From Isoetes taiwanensis (taxonomy: Eukaryota > Streptophyta > Lycopodiopsida > Isoetales > Isoetaceae), in NCBI GenBank assembly GCA_021234155.1, contig JAJEKV010000034.1, forward strand, positions 9,127,614-9,191,613: a stretch of 64,000 nt of DNA. The letters are read 5' to 3'. A program made the position numbers and the translations under genes. Of this stretch, positions 54,520-64,000 are shown piece by piece. The notes under the pieces were generated by a model. That model did no database searches and was not told the DNA's origin. It saw only the letters and a list, made by a program, of their open reading frames with translations. The number at the start of each line of letters is the position of its first letter. Position 1 is the stretch's first letter.

Positions 54520-54935
54520 ACCCCTTAATTCCCCCACTCAGGAGCATGAAGAAGCAAGGGCAGAAGGCCAATAGTAGCAAGAAACTGGTCATGTTTGAGA
54601 CAAGCCAATGCCTTGGTGAATATATCAACAAACATAGTTGCTATAAGGCAGTACTTAAGACGAAGAATATCAATCTCAACATGCTCTCGAATGAAGTGAT
54701 ATTTGATATCAATATGGTTGACTCGTTGATGAAGAACCACAATTGCACTTTGATTATCCACATGGATCAGCAGACCTGTTGATGAGATAATGCCTAGTTC
54801 AAGCATTCAATGAAGCCAAATTGCTTCCTTTGAAGCATGAGTTAGAACCACATATTCAGCTTCAACACTAGAGAGTGCAACACATCGTTGCAACACCACA
54901 CATATCTGGATTCCATAGCTCTACAATACTGCGGC
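54520..54935 (-). mobile_element. Ty1/copia RNase H end (minus strand)
   Basis: The minus strand reads RCVALSSVEAEYVVLTHASKEAIWL (54890-54815), then after a stop LLIHVDNQSAIVVLHQRVNHIDIKYHFIREHVE and MFVDIFTKALACLKHDQF, the standard C-terminal order of copia pol. It is a different copy from the plus-strand relic at 15940. Purine-rich sequence follows near 54530 (gagtgggggaattaaggggt), a possible polypurine tract before a 3' LTR that I cannot delimit. Confidence 0.88.
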
Positions 54936-55827
54936 ATCGATGACAATATTGCAAAAATAAAACTTCTTGCCATTGCAACTTATTTCAAAAGAAAACAATG
55001 CTAATTATACGACAATGCAACATAAGTGCATCCCTTAAGGGACATTCCTTAACCATATTGACCTAAGTAATTAAGCAAATATACAAATGTTTTCCATGTC
55101 TAAGTATTCTTCTTGATATGAATAAGGATATGGACCTCTAAAGCATCAAGTTAGTAGAAAGAAAGACAACATTGATCACCCAATCAGACCAACTAAAAAT
55201 GCTGTCACCAAGTCAAGTTCCCAATCCACAAAATTGGATAAAAATATGCTCTTTCTAGCCACCAACCACTGGTGTTACAGAAACTCTTCTTAATGATATT
55301 ATCAAGCAAGAAGCTAGGGAAATATTGCAAGGTAAGACTTAGAAAGAAATTAGAACTAGATGTGCAATCACTTTAGATCCATATCATTTTTCTTCAAGCA
55401 TAAGGAATATATAGACAAATAAACCCAATCTAAAACTAGATTTCAAGGATTTTCCAGCAAGATCCTTTTTTATAGTTAACAACACCCTTTTTTGCTTCTA
55501 AATAAAGGCCAAGGTTTATCTTTAACTTGCTCTTTAATAATATCAAGGTCTAAACATATTGGATGGATTTCTCACTTTGATCATATCCAATAAAGTTTAT
55601 TCCATGCAAGGCCATTCCCCCAGCAACTCATTTCTAATATAATTCAGCTCAAGTGGCATCTCTTTGTCTACTTCATCTTTGACAATAACAAATTTCAGAT
55701 GAGAAAAGGAACAAAACATGAAAGAAACAAAAATGAAACGAGAAAGGAGAAAAAGTGCATTAGGATGCCCTTTTTCTATGCATACATATCTAAAAAGAAT
55801 TAAAGATATTAAAAAGTACCTGGCAAA
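54936..55827. other. No gene seen
   Basis: AT-rich, mostly A-rich on the plus strand. A 93-codon minus-strand frame (55597-55878) is Phe/Ile-rich and has no domain. Possibly upstream copia sequence too decayed to read. Confidence 0.5.
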
Positions 55828-55882
55828 GGCCATGTCATGTTCAAATATATATAAACGATATATATGAGAACATGACATGGCC
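55828..55882. other. Perfect 15-bp-arm hairpin with an AT-rich inner stem
   Basis: GGCCATGTCATGTTC (55828-55842) pairs exactly with GAACATGACATGGCC (55868-55882). Between them atatatat...atatatat adds an inner stem, so about 55 bases can fold into one hairpin. It lies 755 bp upstream of the Rab start codon. Confidence 0.85.
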
Positions 55883-57616
<1,734 letters not shown>

Positions 57617-58357
57617 GCAATTATCATTTGTGAGTAGCTTTTGTTGTGTTTTTGGGCGATTTAGGGGCAGCTGGATGTTGGTAGTTGATCGTTAATATTT
57701 GTACAAAAAGTACCAGAACGAGATTCATATATTTGCGCAAGTTCGGGGGTTCTGGCTCAGCTTGATTAGTTGGAAGAGACGCGTCGAACATTGCTCAATA
57801 CATATATTGATATACCTTTCAATTCGATGGGTCCAAGTTGCTAATTCTGGTCTGGCATTTGTTGAAAGCCAGTTCAAATTCATTGTTTTGTAGGCAGTCG
57901 GTTATCCAGGAATACATTCTTGTAAGCTCTATGCCATTTTTTTCGAGACAGACTCTTTGTCTCACTACAGTAACCTTGTTATATTTACTGTTATTAATGT
58001 CCTATATATGGCCTGTAAGGAAAATGGTAATGTCTGTTGTATTGGTAAGTTGGTGCATTGTAATTTTCTGAATTTGAGCTGGTGAATCTTATTGCAAAAG
58101 CATCTCAGGAATGTCTCATGTATTTTAAGTTAGGGAACCATTAGTGCTAAATCCACGTTGTTTAGTCCTGAGCAAATTTCCTGAGCTCCCCACTGAATTA
58201 AAGTGTTATCATCTTTTTATTTTTCCGTTAATCAACCAGGGTGGCATCTAAGGACGTAATTCCTTGACTTCTTAAAATGCACCAAGCAAAAGTACTTTTA
58301 AGAACATGACCTTTTGCTTGTCTTTTCCTCTGGTCTGCTAGTAATGCTTTACAGCCT
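57617..58357 (+). other. 3' untranslated region and flank of the Rab gene
   Basis: T-rich sequence without coding potential. No canonical AATAAA is evident in the first 400 bases, which is common in plants. The 3' end of the transcript cannot be placed from sequence alone. Confidence 0.5.
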
Positions 58358-58884
58358 TTATTGTAAGATTCAATGTGAAACTTAATAAGAATAGACACGA
58401 TTTGCATTGCAGGAGACTCATTCAATATTTAATCCCCATTATTGTTGCATTTGTATCATATGTAAGCTATGGAGGAGACTCATTCAACATTTAATCCCCA
58501 TTATTATTGCATTTGTATCCTATGTAAGCGATATTGCAGATGGCATGTCATTGGTGGAAAGCTTTAGTGTACGAGGACTAGTTTTTGTATACAAGAATGT
58601 TTCTTTACCTTGTATGTAAGCGATATTGCAGATGGCATGTCATTGGTGGAAAGAAGGTAAAGAAACATTCTTGTATACAAAAACTAGTCCTCATACACTA
58701 AAGCTGAAACATTCTTGTATACAAAAACTAGTCCTCAGACACTAAAGCTTTCCACTAATGACATGCCATCTGCAATATCGCTTACATATGATACAAATGC
58801 AACAATAATGGGGATTAAATGTTGAACGAGTCTCCTCCAAATCGTGTCTATTCTTATTAAGTTTCACATTGAATCTTACAATAA
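58358..58884. repeat. Inverted repeat (foldback) with ~230-bp arms
   Basis: The left arm begins ttattgtaagattcaatgtg (58358) and runs through agcgatattgcagatggcat to gtttctttacct (about 58615). The right arm (about 58650-58884) is its reverse complement with small differences. The left arm has an extra internal duplication (ggagactcattcaa at 58411 and 58473). A direct copy of the right arm is at 60490-60665. Confidence 0.88.
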
Positions 58885-58957
58885 TGGCGAGCGGTGCTGA
58901 CACATCAGAATGCAAGGTAAAGAAACATTCTTACAACGTGAAAGACATGGCTGAGGT

Positions 58958-61580
58958 TGGTTCAGGGCTGAAGTCGCTTGCAGTTTTCCAAAAAGTGGAG
59001 ATATAAATTGTTATTATTCCTCAGCAGCATTGGTCAACAACCATTATCTCATGATATTGATTTTGTGACTAAATATTATTAGTGAATAATGAAGCTAAAG
59101 TCCCAAAAATATGTTACTTGCACAAGTAGCAATAAAGCTTCTGGTTTCAATCAGACCTTCAAGCAAGAAACACATTTATGCAACATTTCAAAGGATCATA
59201 TGTAAAAAAAAAACACACATTTATACGACAAAATAATGGGCGACTCCCATGGAGTTTTTTTTTTTCGTCACGGCTGACAATGCAGCTTAACAACAAAACC
59301 CCAACTTATCAGCAAAGGCCCTGCATCGCCTCCTGGACGTCGCACCAGCTGAAACTACAAACATGCTGAAAAGGCTTGTGGTTTCAATCAAATCTTCAAG
59401 CAAGAAACACATTTAGACAACATTTCAAAGGATCACATGTAAAAAAAAAAAAAAAACACACACATTTATACAACAAAATAATGGGCGACTCACATGGAGT
59501 TTTTTTTTTGTCACAGCTGACAATGCCCAACTTATCAGCAAAGGCCCCGCATCGCCTCCTGGACGTCGCACCAGCTGAAACCACAAACGGGCAAATTAAA
59601 GCTATGTTCGGCATTGGATCAACTAGAAATCAGCCACAGCTAGGATTATCTTCCATGTGATCGCACATAAGAGTACGAAAATCTATACAAATCCATAACA
59701 ACTTGGCCCTCAAGTTTTAAGGCTGAGATTAGATCTCAGCCGTTGATTGCAAGAGCGTTACCCACTAGTAACACATTAAAAAGTGCATAAACACCTAGTT
59801 TGTTATGCCAGATGGCCATAAACACCTAGCTTGTTATGAAAACCACTACAAAACCAAATAAAACTCTCGGGCCCAGGTTGTTAAGGCATATAACACCCTA
59901 GAACTCGGGTGTTATGACCTATTATAACAAACTCGGGCCTCCAGCCCTCGTTTGTTATAATAGGGCATAACACCCTCATTCTAGGGTGTTATCCCTCTCA
60001 TAAACATGAACATAGATCACGTGCTCTAAGCTCAATAAGTTTCAAAAGTGGTCATCCACATTCAAAGTCAAGACCTCGTTATCAGCCTGTGGTGCATTTA
60101 ATTGGCGTACGTAAAAAACAAATACACAACATTCTGCCCTTACGTCCAATGGGACATCGCCACGTAGAAGTCTTTCAAAACCAGGATATCCATTTACTTA
60201 CATTCTTGTTTTTTTACTAAACATTCTGGTTTTTTGGATGACGTTCTTGGCTCCAACGAATCGCAGCATGACACGTGGCACAGAATGTTGTGTTCCTGTC
60301 TTTCACGTTGCAAGAATGATTCTTTACCTTGCATTCTGTTGTGTCGGGGCTGAAGTTGCTTGCAGTTTTTCAAGATATGAATTGTTACAATTCCTCGGCA
60401 GCATTGGTCAACAACCATTATCTCATGTTATTGATTTTGTGACTAAAGCGCGTCTGCGGTGCCGACACAGCAGAATGTAAGGTAAAGAAACATTCTTATA
60501 TACAAAAACTAGTCCTCATACACTAAAGCTTTTCATCAATGACATGCCATCTGCAATATCGCTTACATAGGATACAAGTGCAACAATAATGAGGATTAAA
60601 GGTTGAAATGAGTCTCCTCCAAATCGTGCTATTCTTATTAACTTTCATATTGAATCTTACAATAATGGCACGCGGTGCTGACACAGCAGAATGCAAGGTA
60701 AAGAAACATTCTTGCAACGTGAAAGACAAGAACACAACATTTTGCAACAGGTGTCATGCTGCGATTCGTTGGACCCAAGAACATCGTCAAAAAACCAGAA
60801 TGTTTAATAAGAAAACAAGAATGTAAGTAAATAAATATCCAGGTTTTGAAAGACTGCCACGTGTCGATGTTCCATTGGACGTAAGGGCAGAATGTTGTGT
60901 AGCTGTTTTTTATGTACGCCAATTAATATGTACCACAGGCTGATAACAAGGCCTTGACTTTGAATGTGGATGACCACTTTTGAAACTTATCGAGCTTAGA
61001 GCACGTGATCTATGTTCATGTTTATGGATTTGTATAGATTTTTGTATAGCAATCACATGGAAGATAATCTATGTTCATGTTTATGGATTTGTATAGATTT
61101 TTGTACTCTTATGTAGCGATCACATGGAAGATAATCCTCGTTGTGGCTGATTTCTAGCTGATCCAATACTAAATAGAGCTTTTTTCAGCATGTTTGTAGT
61201 TTCAGCTGGGAGGCGATGCAGGGCCTTTGCTGATAAGTTGGGGTTTTGTTGTTAAGCTGCATTGTCAGCCGTGACAAAAAAAAAAAACTCCATGTGAGTC
61301 GCCCATTATTTTGTTGTATAAATGTGTTTTTTTTTTTACACGTGATCCTTTGAAATGTTATCTAAATGTGTTTCCTGCTTGAAGATCTGATTGAAACCAC
61401 AAGCCTTGTTGCTACTTGTGCAAGTAACATGTCTTTGGAACTTTAGCTTCATTATTCACTAATAATGTTTAGTCGCAAAATCAATATCATGAGATAATGG
61501 TTGTTGACCAATGCTGCCGAGGAATAGTAACAATTCACTCCACTTTTTGAAAAACTGCAAGCAACTTCAGCCCTGAACCA
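58958..61580. mobile_element. Large nested inverted-repeat element, no genes
   Basis: Outer arms: 58958-59705 and about 61069-61580 (tggttcagggctgaag / cttcagccctgaacca). Inner arms of about 340 bp: 59995-60345 and 60687-61027 (atagatcacgtgctctaagc / gcttagagcacgtgatctat). The left outer arm holds a ~220-bp direct duplication (59150 and 59390). No coding frame spans it. It resembles a foldback or long-TIR non-autonomous DNA transposon, or several nested. No target duplication is obvious outside. Confidence 0.75.
59890..59992. other. 103-nt near-perfect hairpin
   Basis: The left half ataacaccctagaactcggg...tattataacaaac pairs with the right half gtttgttataata...cattctagggtgttat around the centre ctcca (about 59940), with only a few mismatches in about 48 pairs. 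It sits between the outer and inner arms of the foldback nest. It could be a MITE or a small-RNA precursor; the sequence alone does not decide. Confidence 0.85.
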
Positions 61581-62569
61581 AATAATTATTGTCATCATGG
61601 TAATAATGCCAAAAGCCCAATTTCCATTGGGTTAACCACTTAATATTATTTTCAATGTAACAAGTACCAGCATTGGACAAACTTTTTACATCCCATCAGA
61701 AAATTTTCTACGGTTGCCTTGGCCAGAAAACCATAAAAAAAATTGCCGGAATATTTCTTACGATCTACTAACATAACTAGAAATTCTTTTTGTAGGTTAA
61801 TTTCTAGTGTTCCTCGAACTTTGCCCAACACTAACAAGTACAAAACAAGTCACTGCCACATAAAAGCTCCAACCAACTTGCAAACGTTTGCTATCAAGCA
61901 TCTTAAACTTGAACTACCAGCCATCAAATATGTTTCTTCCAACCGATGCAACTATATGCTATACCAAAAAGCTCTGCAATTTAAAAGAAACCAAGGTTGG
62001 ACTAAGACCACACTTCTACACCCAATAGAGACTTTGAACATGGAGAAGGTAAAATGCCGAGCTCACCGAGTACATCCAACCAATATTTCAACAACTCTTT
62101 CTGACCTTGAAGGATCTTGCTTTACAAAAGATACAAATATAAATAATTTAAAAAAATAGTTGGATTAGTTGCATGAAAAAAATACACTAAGGGGCAGTGT
62201 CTCAAATTGATAACCCAAGAGTTCTCTTTGCAAAAAAAGTTGTGACAAAGTTGTGGTATCCTTATGGCGGGATTACCTCATATATATTCTACACCATAGA
62301 ATCACCGGGTGATAGCCTCGCATGTCCACAACGTGTTAATATCCTGTCGTCTGGGATGACTCAATCGAGGGCTTCGAATGCATCATATATTTTACATACT
62401 TCCTTAAAATTTTCAACCCATGTACAGTAGGGGAAATACAGCTTTGACACCTAGCCATCAATACAATCCCACGAAATCACTGTTGTTTGTTAGCCATGCC
62501 TTGGCTCAACGACTTGTTTGACAGTTTGAATTTGTTCTTCAATGAGGGCAGCTGGGAGGTTTCTATGTA
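61581..62569. other. No recognisable gene
   Basis: A 138-codon plus-strand frame (61743-62159) and a 77-codon one (62197-62430) have no motif I know. AT-rich sequence. Confidence 0.45.
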
Positions 62570-63750
62570 CATTTTGCAATGGACATCGATGAGAAGATTG
62601 AGGAGGGAAGTGCCAAGAACCCTAGACTCAATTATATTTATGTCCCACAAATTCAGACTTTAGATTTACGGCAGCTGCAAGCAGGCATTTGGCCGGTCGA
62701 ACCTCTAGAAGGCTCGTTAGCCGACTACCATGGGTAATGGAAGAGCACCAAGTTCTGATTCTTCAGGAGGAGTGGTGGGGTGTTTTTTTTTTGGGGGACC
62801 AAGTAGTATGCCTTTGCCATATTCCTACCTCATGGGTTGAGGATTTCATCACTGAAAAGCAAAAATGTAGGTAAGCACCTTGCACCTTCTATATAAGATG
62901 CTCCCCGAGGAATAAAGCACTGTCCCAAATGGGGAAAGGTTCACATTTGACATTGATAAGGTATGTATGTCCGTAGTATAGCATCTACTTTTATAGAAAA
63001 GTTCAATGGGAATTCAAGACATTGCTAATTCAATTTGCATTATGCACCAAAGTTATTGGTGTAGCTATGGACATGAAGATAATTGAGAACACCCATGTTG
63101 TGGAAGATCGGTCCATGTAGAAGAAGGAAACATGTTGAGAGAGGTGAGGGTATTCGTAGAGGTTACCAGTGCTCTTTCGCGTTCAAACAGCTTTACTTTC
63201 TTTCGGATCGTGCTCAAATAACTTACCACAAATGGGATCATGTTAACCTAGAAGATGTGGTCTGTCATGGTAAATCATTTGCTCTTGAGAAAAGGTTGAG
63301 ATATAGACTGGCTCCATGGCTCACAACTGAGAAAAAGGAATGGAACCAACAAAAGCTAGTGCATGATTTAACACCTAAAGATGTTATGAACATCCATCGA
63401 GAGAAGGTTAATTTGAAGAAGGAGCGTGTTGGGTTGGATGGGCTTTATAGGGATGACATGTTAAAAATGTATGATACAATATTAATAAGTTTGTGGCTCA
63501 ATCTGTTTGAAAATTGCATGAAGACCTTCCAACAAGCATTCACATGTGGATACAACAACATTAAGAAAATGTCTTCCATTATGAGCACGACAATGTCTTT
63601 CAACTTGGGGTTATGACTCCAATCCAGAGGGATGCCTTGTTGAGATATGGAAAGAATAGAGTTGTATGGATTTGTATGACATATTTTGAAGGTACTATCT
63701 CATCACTCTCATTGCCTTTGGCGACTACTATAATGGGATGTCGATTAGCC
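62570..63750 (+). pseudogene. Possible transposase relic (MULE-like)
   Basis: Broken plus-strand frames: MDIDEKIEEGSAKNPRLNYIYV (about 62580), then 63083-63616 with GYQCSFAFKQLYFLSDRAQITYHKWDHVN...CHGKSF, a Cys/His pattern like the zinc-finger part of some MULE/FAR1-type proteins. After a break comes TPIQRDALLRYGKNRVVWICMTYFEGT (about 63610), which resembles the start of a DDE transposase core ('Q...L.KYG....+.+DATY'). The catalytic Asp is not present in this reading. Family assignment is weak. Confidence 0.3.
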
Positions 63751-63888
63751 CTCATGTTTTATCATCGATGATTGTAAAGCTAACATTAATGCAACTAAAA
63801 GGGTAGCACTCTCGCTCTAGCGCCATGAGCCACATTGTCTCTAGCGCCTTGGGTCACACTCTTTTTCTCTCTAAGATTAGGGTCTATC

Positions 63889-64000
63889 TGGATGCTCTAG
63901 ACACATTCTGCCAGGTTCTTGACATGTGCATTAATCTGGCCAAGACTAAGGTGGTCCACATCTCATCTTCACGTCAGTCTGGTCGTTCACCCAAAGTAGC
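63889..64000 (+). mobile_element. LINE family 2, copy D (RT fragment, runs off the window)
   Basis: LDALDTFCQVLDMCINLAKT followed by KVVHISSSR is almost identical to 52380-52460 of copy C (LDALDTFCQATDMRVNLAKT, KVVLISSSR), so this is the region just after YADD. The left junction is abrupt (about 63885) after unrelated CT-rich sequence. Confidence 0.88.

Noticed and set aside
59844-59850. Second CACTA terminus (CACTACAAAACC)
   Set aside because: Only seven bases match, no partner end CTTGTAGTG or 3-bp duplication was found, and there is no subterminal GACGTC cluster.

Overview
The window is nuclear DNA from a land plant with a large, repeat-filled genome. The evidence is a RabA1/Rab11-class GTPase gene with an intron and a plant-type prenylation tail, a decayed pentatricopeptide-repeat (PPR) gene, Ty1/copia and Ty3/gypsy-type LTR elements primed by initiator-Met tRNA, L1-type LINEs, a hAT-like MITE, SINEs, and a very large CACTA (En/Spm) transposon with a TNP2-type transposase. 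I saw nothing bacterial, organellar or viral. A fern or other early-diverging vascular plant is my guess from the unusual second LINE family, but the sequence does not prove it. The only clearly intact host gene is the Rab gene at 56637-57616.

Layout, 1-24 kb. An LTR end with a primer-binding site lies near 1030. A 7.1-kb L1 LINE on the minus strand (1610-8744) has a perfect 16-bp target duplication. Two copies of a different LINE family follow on the plus strand (about 10225-11965 and about 11966-15200). A copia pol remnant (15940-17490) has been split by a 177-bp SINE-like insert and by a 645-bp hAT-like MITE. A PPR pseudogene (17560-18507) is split by a 420-bp tRNA-like SINE. After these come an L1 tail, a gag zinc-knuckle remnant, a minus-strand LTR with its polypurine tract (19192-20603), and a solo LTR of the same family with a 5-bp target duplication (20791-22464).

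Layout, 24-54 kb: a nest of transposons. A short LTR retrotransposon on the minus strand spans 24173-53865 (target duplication AGTAG). Its right LTR is split by a 5'-truncated plus-strand LINE (27437-53734). That LINE is split by a 22.9-kb CACTA element (27854-50782; termini CACTACAAG...CTTGTAGTG; 3-bp duplication ATG). The order of insertion is therefore LTR element, then LINE, then CACTA.

The CACTA element reads mainly on the minus strand. It carries a frameshifted TNP2 transposase (with DUF4218- and DUF4216-like parts), a three-exon accessory gene in the TNPA position, a broken SET-domain gene, a degenerate kinase-like gene, a terminal exon resembling a plant RNA-dependent RNA polymerase, a two-exon gene and a divergent partner of unknown function, a 6-kb array of GC-rich 1.13-kb repeats, and clusters of a palindrome (GACGTCGTTWAACGACGTC). 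The palindrome clusters sit at both ends and upstream of the internal transcription units. The cargo of silencing and chromatin-type genes together with this repeated palindrome is the most unusual content of the window.

Layout, 54-64 kb. A minus-strand copia end (54520-54935), a strong short hairpin, the Rab gene, a 3.2-kb nest of inverted repeats without genes (58358-61580) with a 103-nt near-perfect hairpin at its centre, a weakly recognisable transposase-like relic (62570-63750), and a LINE reverse-transcriptase fragment running off the right edge.
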